64,000 nt of DNA from a bacterium (lineage in GTDB: Bacteria; UBP6; UBA1177; JAKLFG01), in NCBI GenBank assembly GCA_022709425.1, contig JAKLIW010000002.1, forward strand, positions 1-64,000, given 5' to 3'. A program made the translations under genes and the position numbers. Of the stretch, positions 44,201 through 51,740 are shown in pieces. How positions within the stretch are numbered: position 1 is the first letter of the stretch; each line of letters begins with the position of its first letter. The notes beneath the pieces are model-generated. The model worked only from the letters and a program-made list of their open reading frames with translations. It searched no databases and was not told the DNA's origin.

Positions 44201-47200
44201 GGAATTGGCCGGTTTGCCGGTGCAGGCTTGATTGACGTGCGTGTCGGCCACGCAGACCGATCCGTTCCACGTATAATTCGCGGCGCAGGTATAACGGCAG
44301 TCGCCGGCGGTGGTGTTGTAGGTGGTCGTGTTCACCGGCGCCCACGCCGAACCGTTCCATGTTTGGGTGTAGGTGCCGTTCTTCCCGACGTCGTTCCACA
44401 TGGTGCCGGTCGCCGGTTTTGCCGGGCAGTTCGCCGTTTGGGTAGCCGCCACACAGTTCGGGCTGACCCAGTTGTAATTGGTATTGCATTTGAACCGGCA
44501 GTCGGTGGTGCTGACAGTCGTGTTATGATCGGTGGTGGGGTCGTCGACCGGGGTCCACGCCGAACCGGTCCATGACTGAGTGTAGCTGGAAGCGGTGTTC
44601 CATGAAGAATTCGCAGGACGCGTATCGTTGCAGGTGTAGGTCTTGGCGCAGGCCGTTGCGTTATAGCCGGAACAGTCCGCTTTACAGGGGGCGTTGCCGG
44701 TGGCGTCGGCGCTACCGGTCAGTGTAACGCAACTCTTCGTGTCGCCGTCGCAGGTCTCGGTGACTGAGACGGACTGGTCTTTGACGAAGACCAGATTGTC
44801 GACGTACCAACGGTCTATGTCTGTATCAACACTAGAATCCTTGGTGTAAAGAAACTCTATGGTATGGGAACCGGCGGTCACTGTCCAACATTTGTTGGTC
44901 CATGTGGCTTGATTGCCATGAAGAGTTTCTTTTAAGACGCCGTCGATCGAAATCTTTAATTCGTCGCAAACACAGTCTTCCGAGTAGCCGTAGCGGTCAT
45001 AACATATCTGGCCGTTGCTGTTGCCGGTGAATTTTATCCCCGCATTTTTGCTGGATTGTTGGTAATTGGTGGTGCGGATCGAATAACTGGGGGAAGAGGA
45101 ATAGGTGGTTGAAACTTCCCACCCATAGTTATACCCACCCGTAGCGCCATTCACATAACTGATATTGGCATCGCTGGGGATGGTCCCGCTGTCAAAATTG
45201 TATGTGGTCGTGGTCAGGTAGGTATAGGTGCCGGGAACACCGTCGCCGCAATACCCCTGCTTCTCGCAGACGTAGGGCATGGTGGCGGTGCAGGCGATGT
45301 CATCCCACTTTCCATTCCAAGATTCGGTGGTCTTGTAGATGTAGCCACAGGGCTGAGTACCGCAATATCCGTCAGGTGAGTTATTGGGCTCTCCGCCGTT
45401 CCAGTTGTTATAAGAATAGGTCGATCCATCTTTCCACGTCCATCCACGGGTCGGTGCACCGCAGGATGCGCGGCCGCTCCATGAGTAACCACTGGTGGAT
45501 GGGAAGTAGTTGCTCACGATCGTGGCGTAGGTGCTGTAAAGATTCCAATAGTTCTCTTCAGGATATGTGTCATATTCCTGGTATACAAGTCCGATGGTAT
45601 CCCCAGTTTTTGCGTCAAAGTTCCACGTGTCGCCGCCGCAATCCTCGTCGGTAATGTTTATGGGGCCGAGGATCTGTGAACCGTTAAGATACACATAGAG
45701 CTCGTTGGTTCCTTCAAAAGGATAGTCCCATCCATCACATCCGGTGTCGTACAGAGAGATGCTATGTGTGCAAGAAGGCGACGTGCAGTTGGTGTCGCGC
45801 AGGCCGAACCATGAGGTGGCGGATGAGATCTGGTTGACAAAGGAGTTCTCTTCCGCGCTGGCGATCGATGCAAGGGCGCTGCCGTTGGTTACGCAGGATG
45901 CCTGGGCGGCATCGAAGTTCACGGTAGAACTGAAATATTTATAGCAGTTGCCGCCGTGGAAATACCAGCCATTGGCGATGTCGCAGGGGTTGTTCTGGCA
46001 ATCGTATTTGTGCGTAGTATCGCCGGGCACATTGAGCAGGCATGCTTTGTTGTAACCCATATCGGCCGAGCCGGGATCGCATTCTTCATCGGGAGATTGA
46101 CAACCGTCGCCGCAGAACGATGAGCCGCTGGCGGTACAGTTACTGCTACAGCCGTCGCAGTTGGCGATGTTGCCATCGTCGCAATCCTCGCCCCATTCGG
46201 TCTGCTGCGTACCGTCGCCGCAGGAGCCGCCGAACGGGAGCATGTTCGTGCCGGGGTTATCGCCGGGGGGCGCGGTCGGTATGTTGAGGGGGTACGCTTT
46301 TACGTAGAAGGGACGGGTGCCCTGCTGATCGGCCATGGCCGCGGTCTTGAGCACGTTGACGGTGGTCGCGTCGAGCGAAAGATTGTAGTCGAACCGATGG
46401 GTGGCGCTGTCGGTCGCCAATTGGCCGCATTCGACCTGTACCGCGCCGTCGGAAGCCACGGAGGTCGGGCCGATATCTTTCCATGCATTGCCGGACATCG
46501 GTATCACGGTTGTCTGATTCTTTTTGTAGAAATAAAGGTGTATCGTGGCGTTCTGGGCGGGGGTATCCTTGTCACAGCCCCAACCCGCAATGGAGGTGTA
46601 GGAGGCGACATCGAGAGTGCCGGTGGGATTCCATTTGGTGCAGTTGTCGAAACAGCCGTCGGTCGCGGAGGATCCCAATGTGCCGGGGCTGGCGTTGCCG
46701 CCGTTGCGGCCGTCGTCGCAGGTCTCGTACCCGGCCTGCGTGATGCCGTCGCCGCACCACTGGGCGGTGCCGCTGTCCACGGTGCAGGTGCTGTTACAGC
46801 CGTCGCACGCGACATAATCGAAGGTCCAGCCGCAGGTCTCGGTGACATTGTTGCCGTCGTCGCAGACCTCGCTACAGTCGGTGTCTTTTTTGCCGTCGCC
46901 GCAGTAACGGGTGGCGCCGTTGGCGAAGAAACAGGATGCGTCGCAGACGGTGCAGGAGGAAACGCCGCACCCGCAGGTTTCGGTGATGATATTGGGCGGA
47001 TCGTTTTCACAGTTCTCGTTGCGCAGGGCGGGATTCAGATCGGGGTCGAGCACGCCGTCGCCGCAGATGTCCCAGAGATAGATATCCTTGGGCGAACTGA
47101 ACAGGAGGGTCCGTTGGGCCTCATTGCCGACATTGATCCCGTAAACGTAGACCTTTATCGGCTGGGGGCGCGTCGGATTCACGGTCAGATAATCGAAGAT

Positions 47201-49213
47201 GGCTTTACGGATATCGGCGTCGGCAAGGACATCGTAGGAAAAACCGTGATTGTCGGTGTCGTTGCAGTAGGTCGGATCGTTGGCCGCGGCGGAGGGCTGG
47301 TCGGTCAGGCCGTAGTTTTTGGTTACGATGAGATGTTCGGCTTGGGTCGGCAGTCCCCTGTCGGAGACGGCGTAAAAATCTATCTCGACGCGGTTGAGTT
47401 GACCGGGGTGCGAGCGGTCGCAGGTCCAGCCGGTTATCTCCGCGGCGCTGGCGGTGGTGCGGTGGTTGAGGTCATGCACGCCGATGACGTCGTCGCGTAC
47501 GCAGGCGACCGACGAGGGAACGGAGGCGTCGGTCCAGTCGGGATCGGTCGATGAGTCGGGATCGTACGCCTTCGGGTTGATGTAGGTGCGGCCGTCGCCC
47601 AACAGGATGGTCCACGCATAGAGTCCGTTGTCGCCGATGCTGTTGACGGTGGTGGATGACCATACCCGCTGGTCGGTGATGGCGCTGTTGTCCGTCTTGA
47701 CCGCCGGCAGGAAGGTGGCCGGTTCATCCTTGGCGTAGTTTATGATGGAGCCGAGTTCATTGATGTCGGGCAGACGCCAGTCGGTGAATCCGCCCCATGT
47801 CGCGGTCGAACATTCGTTGAGCGCGTCGCCCCAGAGGATCGGGTCGCCGATGCTCTTGCGCCACCAGAGGTTGGTGAGATTATCCTTGATGATCAGAACG
47901 CCGGCGGGGTTGATCGCGGCGGCGAGATAATGCTCTTCGGTGAAGCGGTCGGTCGAAAGGCGCCGCCACCGGAGCGTCATATCGTTACTGCCGTTGGTCT
48001 TACAGAGATATTCATTGAGCAGGAGCCAGACATTGCCCGAGAAATTGGCGGTCCAGCGGATGGTCGAGCCGTTGCCGCAGGAGGCGCCGCCATAGCCGCC
48101 GTTGTCGTTGTAGGCAAGAAGCGGTGATACGACATCGGGTGTCAGGTCGCCCTCTTCGCCGCGCAGGGTGAGTTGGGTGTCGAAGTCGTTGTCGCCGCAG
48201 GTGGTCCATTCGTAGGTACTGCCTTTGACTACCTCGAAATAAAAGAATTCGCCGGCCGACATGCCGGAAGAGACGGTGACGAAGGTGTCGCTGGTGGTCT
48301 CGGGTATCGTTCCCAGATTGTTGGTGTATGCCTCACAGCCGAGCACCGGGGTGATCTGATGCCATTGGAGGGTCATGTCGTCAGCGGTGGTGTCGGAGCA
48401 GTAATTTTTGGAGAGCAATAGGGTGACCGTCTGGTCGTCGAAGGCAAAATAGGAGATGGTCGAACCGGTCGCCGGGGTACATGCCGAGTCGTCGTTGTTG
48501 AAGGAGAGCAGTTCGTCCGATCCGCATTCGCCGTTGTACAGGGAGAGCTGGGTGTCGAATGCGTCATCGCCGCAGGTGGTCCATTCGTAGTAGGTGCCGC
48601 CCAGAAGTTCAAACTGCGTCCAGTCGCCGCCCGACATGGCGGCGGAAACGACGGTCCAACCGGTAGGTCCTTGCCCTTTGAATTCAGGATTCTGCTGGAG
48701 TTGCATGGGATGATGACTGGTGCAGTTGATACAACTCTCGGGGAGAGAGTAGCGCCATTTGAGCGTCATATTCGCCGCCGAAGGGGCCGTACAGTCGGAT
48801 GCTTGGGAGAGAAGCACCGCGACTGTCGTATTCATGTAGGCGCGCCAGCCGATGGTAGACATTTCGCCGTCGGTACAGGCGGGATCGTTGTCGTTGTGGG
48901 AGACCGGACTGCCGCCGAGTTGTCCGGCGGTGCAGGAGGCCGTGACGCGCAGGGACAGAAGGGTGTCCCATACTTCGGCGCCGCCGCAGGTGCTCCATTC
49001 GTAGTAACGCCCTTTTTCGACCTTGAAGAGGGCGTATTCGCCCGCCGCCATGTCGGTCAGGACCGTGGTCCAGACACCCGGAGCGGTCGCCACGTCCATT
49101 TCCTGAACGGCGGAGGGGTTCTGGGCGGAGCACTGGTCGCACTGCGCGTGCGCGGTGTTCCACAGCATCAGCGTCGCGCAGACGCCGAAGACGATATTCA
49201 TGCGTATGTTCAT
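38285..49213 (-). CDS. giant secreted mosaic protein with C-type lectin, EGF-like and LamG domains
   Basis: 3642 residues; cleavable signal peptide (MNIRMN..LWNTAHA). Order: three ~125-residue Trp/Cys repeats (about 25-420, core YYEWTTCGD..FDTQLSLYN); DUF1566 domain (about 440-575); Cys-rich CGDG units and two GW.CD domains (580-1080); C-type lectin 1 (about 1085-1320); jelly-roll-like domain (1325-1520); five ~50-residue modules (1528-1850, TQTWNGSAW core); lectin 2 (1870-2125); calcium-type EGF-like domains (about 2264-2400, DVNEC..CSCACSSGF pattern); lectin 3 (2505-2780); more CGDG units; LamG-like domain (about 3058-3260, FDGIDDYV); two more 50-residue modules; C-terminal MAM-like domain. 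Each lectin domain carries an extra beta-rich insert. ATG 49213 is set by GGGAGAG; MKGEQA upstream is unlikely. Probable adhesin; ligand unknown. Confidence 0.85.
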   Translation of the reverse strand: MNIRMNIVFGVCATLMLWNTAHAQCDQCSAQNPSAVQEMDVATAPGVWTTVLTDMAAGEYALFKVEKGRYYEWSTCGGAEVWDTLLSLRVTASCTAGQLGGSPVSHNDNDPACTDGEMSTIGWRAYMNTTVAVLLSQASDCTAPSAANMTLKWRYSLPESCINCTSHHPMQLQQNPEFKGQGPTGWTVVSAAMSGGDWTQFELLGGTYYEWTTCGDDAFDTQLSLYNGECGSDELLSFNNDDSACTPATGSTISYFAFDDQTVTLLLSKNYCSDTTADDMTLQWHQITPVLGCEAYTNNLGTIPETTSDTFVTVSSGMSAGEFFYFEVVKGSTYEWTTCGDNDFDTQLTLRGEEGDLTPDVVSPLLAYNDNGGYGGASCGNGSTIRWTANFSGNVWLLLNEYLCKTNGSNDMTLRWRRLSTDRFTEEHYLAAAINPAGVLIIKDNLTNLWWRKSIGDPILWGDALNECSTATWGGFTDWRLPDINELGSIINYAKDEPATFLPAVKTDNSAITDQRVWSSTTVNSIGDNGLYAWTILLGDGRTYINPKAYDPDSSTDPDWTDASVPSSVACVRDDVIGVHDLNHRTTASAAEITGWTCDRSHPGQLNRVEIDFYAVSDRGLPTQAEHLIVTKNYGLTDQPSAAANDPTYCNDTDNHGFSYDVLADADIRKAIFDYLTVNPTRPQPIKVYVYGINVGNEAQRTLLFSSPKDIYLWDICGDGVLDPDLNPALRNENCENDPPNIITETCGCGVSSCTVCDASCFFANGATRYCGDGKKDTDCSEVCDDGNNVTETCGWTFDYVACDGCNSTCTVDSGTAQWCGDGITQAGYETCDDGRNGGNASPGTLGSSATDGCFDNCTKWNPTGTLDVASYTSIAGWGCDKDTPAQNATIHLYFYKKNQTTVIPMSGNAWKDIGPTSVASDGAVQVECGQLATDSATHRFDYNLSLDATTVNVLKTAAMADQQGTRPFYVKAYPLNIPTAPPGDNPGTNMLPFGGSCGDGTQQTEWGEDCDDGNIANCDGCSSNCTASGSSFCGDGCQSPDEECDPGSADMGYNKACLLNVPGDTTHKYDCQNNPCDIANGWYFHGGNCYKYFSSTVNFDAAQASCVTNGSALASIASAEENSFVNQISSATSWFGLRDTNCTSPSCTHSISLYDTGCDGWDYPFEGTNELYVYLNGSQILGPINITDEDCGGDTWNFDAKTGDTIGLVYQEYDTYPEENYWNLYSTYATIVSNYFPSTSGYSWSGRASCGAPTRGWTWKDGSTYSYNNWNGGEPNNSPDGYCGTQPCGYIYKTTESWNGKWDDIACTATMPYVCEKQGYCGDGVPGTYTYLTTTTYNFDSGTIPSDANISYVNGATGGYNYGWEVSTTYSSSPSYSIRTTNYQQSSKNAGIKFTGNSNGQICYDRYGYSEDCVCDELKISIDGVLKETLHGNQATWTNKCWTVTAGSHTIEFLYTKDSSVDTDIDRWYVDNLVFVKDQSVSVTETCDGDTKSCVTLTGSADATGNAPCKADCSGYNATACAKTYTCNDTRPANSSWNTASSYTQSWTGSAWTPVDDPTTDHNTTVSTTDCRFKCNTNYNWVSPNCVAATQTANCPAKPATGTMWNDVGKNGTYTQTWNGSAWAPVNTTTYNTTAGDCRYTCAANYTWNGSVCVADTHVNQACTGKPANSAYNTATSITQTWDGDSWEPSTVATHNTVASTTECRFACNFNYNWSSPNCAPATQSATCPAKPAGTIWNDGGKNGTYTQTWDGSAFMPVLTTQFNATAGDCNFTCPTNYTWNTGTSTCDAATQSQACTGKDANSTYNTATTITQTWNGSAWTPSEVATHNDAPSTTECRYTCNSGYPWDGAACNPCQTGWSYYPGTTHCYKYFTGPLNFDAAKTDCVDNQKGNLVNIESLAENNWVRDSIGVPTQGQYWLGYNAANAVGPGTGSANGNNCGSSASYAINNGGGTYSFDTSSASATGCLCDGSTVTGNYVVFKFAPNLTGRWEIAVNSTGNANVSIYTSCNCGSKLDCANNTTSGWENLNSYNFTSGTTYYIMIAGLTDLTGTMYVRPPITAANYASQYTWTDGNNHAYRNWGASQPDYSNGNERCTQVWGLTADSTWGTWNDNQCSTTMSYVCERGTPGCGNGIIEGGELCETGKSGTTYGSNSITCKVWGATNYPAYTVHANRNVACTADCVSATNVSTSIGSVNGFGYTGTCDFCGDNVVNGNVGDEVCDGGTPACTTFGGAYASGAASCLTNCSAWDRSLCVCASGYTKSGNDCVDVNECTTTNPCNDNGDNSSVCTNSTGSYSCACSSGFSYNGVSCINIDECVVNTNPCDNNSDASATCTDTIGSYNCTCSTGFSFTSGSCYNINECAGGHDCSVNASCADSTPGYTCTCNNYYRGTGTVQYGTGDTCAYCNTSAYCGSNCTACGGATPNCEDNTTTTQCVECTGNNSTTGNAQCVALYGSTVGTSKMKCKPATDACVQCLVDADCGAGNSCTASNTCIMNPCQTGWSYNSTTSHCYKYFDTTTPAPYNVLKTFDDAQTACQAMSGNLVSVGDSNEKDFLINTIYNGNAWIGLSDTCTDGIGAVGSGSSGGSYGSGVCPTAVSIDPDGGTYTGSTASLSTSYYTGDSGSGPEHVFTFVPSWTGTWVIAVNYSGTSWDRVIYVRDSACSTQLAYNDAGSSSIDSVSIALTRGTTYRIFVDGYSGAKGAYTLTVTASGAPAYARSWNWKDSSSVTYTNWNSGEPNNSPNGYCASEPCASMLAGGAWNDATCTATQAYICERGTPSCGNGIKEGTEACDLGANNGACSTCTTSCTIKAANVCGDGLTCAADGEQCDDADADNCDNCSNTCKNRVINTCGDGDICGEACDDGNLNNNDACKNNCTPNTCGDGIRSYIVGTDWTNPANWTTVDGSTGSTLTWDAANNALKAVGYKNIYLTTKIPIDTTKNYYIKYDVMTKNNAGKTMYAGTHSYDSGGTMLPGHPGSYDYFGEVGTTFTADTWYTDRVNAVIAGAARTGESSDTGVYAAWHTGTKSATIMFLLNYSDVSAQETYIRNLRFYEGSEKMVLHLDETSGTTATDSSGSGITGTLTNGPAWTSGKIGNALRFDGIDDYVLTTLKAQVGNLDAVAGNPWTVSLWFKQTNTTGTIYQALANLSTTATGGTFALNVYNNRVYVAVKGGTNTQIKTSVANNAWHHVVVTWDGVGPSALAYADNGAAVTIPVGTTAVQDKFLTIGAANNGALNRFLGWIDEVKVYNRALTVTEISALYNQTGDNSYEMCDDGNGTASDGCTSCNIDTSWNCSGDAPSSCYRCGNSVVDPGEVCDPTTTTETCTNLGIAGTTTSATCKADCSGWQTTGQCSKTYTCAAKPQTVETIYSNVASYLQTWNGAAWNNVDDATTDYNATGSNTACRYRCATDYARVGSTCTNAKTYACTGLPTGAVWYNNTASYSYNQTYTTAGGWSPADDTTVTYNETPVINTCDYKCAAGYTWTGSACLSCPGTTTLATWDSADEWTTSGEDNWSRQTSGGQSGGWEKWNYLTRRYSYSQTITSGTLANLTGCATATVKFYWYLDDYGGSGEYMSFDCSGDGTTWTNDVWTKADANSDSTTSWTQATATLPAACRGATPKVRFRFTGADTWNIDYWGIDTVTLN

Positions 49214-49237
49214 GGCCTGCTCTCCCTTCATCAGACC

Positions 49238-49915
49238 TTAAATATTCTCAACACACCGGACTGCGTACCGGTTATTTTTGTCGGTATATTCGACGAAACC
49301 ATCGAGCGAATAGACGATCCACGCGGTGTTCTTGATATCCTTCACCCTGCTGGTGCCCCAAAACCACACCGATTCCGGAGTGCCGGGGAAGGCGGTGAGA
49401 TCGATCGCCGGTGCATGCATACCGTAGTCGATGATACTCTTGAGTTCATGGGTGGTCGGCAGGCGCCATTCCCGACCGGCCAGATCGAGATTCTCGCAGT
49501 AGGCATAGGCGCCGTCCCAAGCAAGGTTCAGGGCGAAACCCTGTTGCCAGCGGAGGCCGGTCACATCGTCGACCACGGTGCCTGCGTCCCCGCCGGTGCC
49601 GGGAAGGAACGAGCGCGTTTTCCACTGTCCGTTCTGCGCATCCTGTCCGAAGAAGGGATCTCCCGGTTGGGGGCAGGGTATCTCTTTTTGGTTGTTGTAG
49701 CATTTCTTCTGACCGGTGGGGACGACATTGGACCATGTCTGTTCGCCGTTCAGGTTCTCGTGCGATACGACGGCCGGATCGACCGGCGTGCCCGAATCGG
49801 CGTCCGGCATCGGGCCGAAGTCCCACGTCGGATCGTTGTTGTCGTTCTGTTTGTCGCACGCGATACCCGAGATCAGTATCACGCAGAACATCGCGCCGTA
49901 GACAAGCCATTTCAT
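49238..49915 (-). CDS. DUF1566 (Lcl-type) lipoprotein
   Basis: 225 residues. Lipobox SGIAC (Cys19) followed by Asp, a short Asn/Asp/Pro linker, then a DUF1566 domain: VDDVTGLRWQQG (about 122-133), YCENLDLAGREWRLPTTHEL, FWGTSRV and the closing YAVRCVEN. ATG 49915 is set by AAAGGAGG; the open extension to 50005 is unsupported. Located between the pilin genes and the giant lectin-mosaic gene (24-bp gap before the latter), all in one direction, so most likely part of the pilus operon. Confidence 0.87.
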   Translation of the reverse strand: MKWLVYGAMFCVILISGIACDKQNDNNDPTWDFGPMPDADSGTPVDPAVVSHENLNGEQTWSNVVPTGQKKCYNNQKEIPCPQPGDPFFGQDAQNGQWKTRSFLPGTGGDAGTVVDDVTGLRWQQGFALNLAWDGAYAYCENLDLAGREWRLPTTHELKSIIDYGMHAPAIDLTAFPGTPESVWFWGTSRVKDIKNTAWIVYSLDGFVEYTDKNNRYAVRCVENI

Positions 49916-49992
49916 GACCGCCTCCTTTCCCCTATTATTTTCAGTCGCATCAATTATATGCCGAACATGCGGTGTTGCAAGCGTTATTTTCA

Positions 49993-50406
49993 TCAGTAGT
50001 TCCACCCGTCTTTGAGGTTCCCGGCGGTGTCCTTGGTCTTTTTTACGCCGTTATTGTCAATGGTGAATCCGATGTCGTAGGAACTGGTGGTGCAACCGGA
50101 TGAACCGCCGAAGCAGACGTAGGCTTCCGCCCGCCACGTGATGCCAGCCGCCATTTGAATGATGAAGTATTTTCCGTTGAAGTTGGCGCCATAGGCCTGC
50201 AGGCGGGCCCCGGAGGTGTCGTAACTGCGGTAATCGTTCAGTATTTGTTCCTGAAGAGCCGCGATATGGGTGAGTTCTTCCCATGCTTCGGTTACTTTGG
50301 TTTTGCGGATGTAGTTGTCGTACAGGGGGATGCTGACGGCGGCAATAATGCCGATGATCAGGATGACCATCGCCATCTCGATGAGCGTGAATCCCCGCGC
50401 CTTCAT
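49993..50406 (-). CDS. type IV pilin-like protein (PilE/PilA type)
   Basis: 137 residues with a class III prepilin signal MKARG^FTLIEMAMVILIIGII: short basic leader, Gly at -1, Phe at +1, Glu at +5, long hydrophobic helix. C-terminal globular part includes a Cys pair (CFGGSSGC) that could form the D-loop. ATG 50406 follows AAGGAG. The processed protein is a candidate subunit or minor component of the pilus. Its size fits the major pilin class, but it lies in a minor-pilin operon; a separate pilA elsewhere is possible. Confidence 0.9.
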   Translation of the reverse strand: MKARGFTLIEMAMVILIIGIIAAVSIPLYDNYIRKTKVTEAWEELTHIAALQEQILNDYRSYDTSGARLQAYGANFNGKYFIIQMAAGITWRAEAYVCFGGSSGCTTSSYDIGFTIDNNGVKKTKDTAGNLKDGWNY

Positions 50407-50417
50407 GTCGTAACTCC

Positions 50418-50909
50418 TTATTTGCATACCGTATCCTTGTCGGCGAAAGACTGTCCCGTGAAGTCGTTGGCGTTGGTCAGGTCGTCCCAGAGCCGGACGA
50501 ACCCGCCTTGCGAAGCGGGAGGCTGCGGCATGTTCCGGCCGAAGAAAAGCCAGCATTCGTTGTAGGGGTCGGCGGGGAGCAGGGTCTTGTCGATGTCGGC
50601 GCTTCCCGCTACCCAGTAGCCCTGCCCCATATTGAGAGTGATCTGGACGCCTATCGATATCTTCGCTTCCGCTGAACCTTTGAAGCCGTATTGCGCCAGA
50701 TCGGTCAGCGTGTTGGTGTAGCGGCCGCGCGCGGCGAAGAAACGGTCCTGCGCCGCGGCCACCGTCAGGATGACGCTTTTGAGATTCTCAATGCGCGCTT
50801 TTTTCGTGTACTGATCGAATGCGGGGATGGCGACGGAGGCCATGACGCCGATGATGGCGACCACGATCATCACTTCGATCAGCGTGTAACCCAGCCTCAT
50901 CTGCCGCAT
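50418..50909 (-). CDS. type IV pilin-like protein
   Basis: 163 residues with prepilin leader MRQMRLG^YTLIEVMIVVAIIGVMASVAIPAF: Gly -1, Tyr +1, Glu +5. The globular part has VAAAQDRFFAARGRYTNTL, the classical alpha1-loop pattern of PilE-type pilins, and NECWLFFG..KDTVCK as probable disulfide loop. The first ATG (50915) overlaps the previous stop (ATGA), but GGGAG abuts it with no spacing, while it lies 6 nt from ATG 50909; I prefer 50909. The second pilin gene follows after 11 bp. Confidence 0.9.
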   Translation of the reverse strand: MRQMRLGYTLIEVMIVVAIIGVMASVAIPAFDQYTKKARIENLKSVILTVAAAQDRFFAARGRYTNTLTDLAQYGFKGSAEAKISIGVQITLNMGQGYWVAGSADIDKTLLPADPYNECWLFFGRNMPQPPASQGGFVRLWDDLTNANDFTGQSFADKDTVCK

Positions 50910-50911
50910 GC

Positions 50912-51727
50912 TCATCTCCCGGGGGTCAGCGCGCCGCCGTTGGGCGCTTTTTCGTTGTCGGGAATGTTCTTTCCCGTATCATCCTTTTTGTATTTTTTGT
51001 GAATGCTCTCTTTCGTCCATGACCGTTCTTTGCCGCGGACGATGCTGACATTGGCGGTCAGGGTCATACCGCGCTGTACGATCTGCGGGATCATATATTC
51101 CTTGGCGAAATCATCGACCATCATCTCGTCGTAATCTTCGTAAAAACGGGAAGCGACATAGAGCAGTTTGTTCGTTTCGGGGTGTATCTGGAATACCGCC
51201 GCGCCCCACGCATTCTTCATGATCTTCTTCACGAAGGGGATGGTGAGGTAGTAGTCGAAAGAAACCTTTTTCAATCTCTCGACGATCCCCTCGGGGAGTT
51301 GCATCTGTTTGATGTTGTTTTGAACCAGATAGAACAGCGGCAGGTATTGCAGATAGGTGTTCGCATCGTCGTGGAATATCTTGGCGAGCATGTCGGGATA
51401 GAAGGTCATCTGCATGTGATCGTCCTTGACCGATACCAGCCGGAGCGCGCGCAGAAAACCTTTGTCGATGGTATTGTAGGAGCTTTCCAGTTTCGCGCGG
51501 AGCGTCGCCAGTCTATCAGGGGAGAGGGCCGTGGTGAATGCGGTATTGCCGATGGTTACCGAGGTGGGGGTGATGTCGACCACCTGTCCCACCAGTACGA
51601 TGGTGGGAAATTCAATGAAGGAATTGCGCACCTGATTGTCTATGTCGCTCGGCGCCGTTTGCCCGCTCAGCATCAGGGAAAAGGCGACGCACGCAATGGC
51701 CAGCGCCGGACGGTAGAAGCTCTTCAT
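50912..51727 (-). CDS. exported protein of unknown function in the pilus operon
   Basis: 271 residues, not recognised. Sec signal peptide (about 1-22, LAIACVAFSLMLSGQTA); the mature part begins with a small beta domain (IEFPTIVLVGQVVDITPTSVTIG) followed by helices and a basic, Lys-rich tail (KKYKKDDTGKNIPDN..). It lies between pilY1 and the pilin genes, the place occupied by the small gene pilY2 in Pseudomonas, but without visible similarity. ATG 51727 follows GGGAGAA. A pilus-assembly or periplasmic accessory role is inferred only from position. Confidence 0.65.
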   Translation of the reverse strand: MKSFYRPALAIACVAFSLMLSGQTAPSDIDNQVRNSFIEFPTIVLVGQVVDITPTSVTIGNTAFTTALSPDRLATLRAKLESSYNTIDKGFLRALRLVSVKDDHMQMTFYPDMLAKIFHDDANTYLQYLPLFYLVQNNIKQMQLPEGIVERLKKVSFDYYLTIPFVKKIMKNAWGAAVFQIHPETNKLLYVASRFYEDYDEMMVDDFAKEYMIPQIVQRGMTLTANVSIVRGKERSWTKESIHKKYKKDDTGKNIPDNEKAPNGGALTPGR

Positions 51728-51740
51728 CACTATTTCTCCC

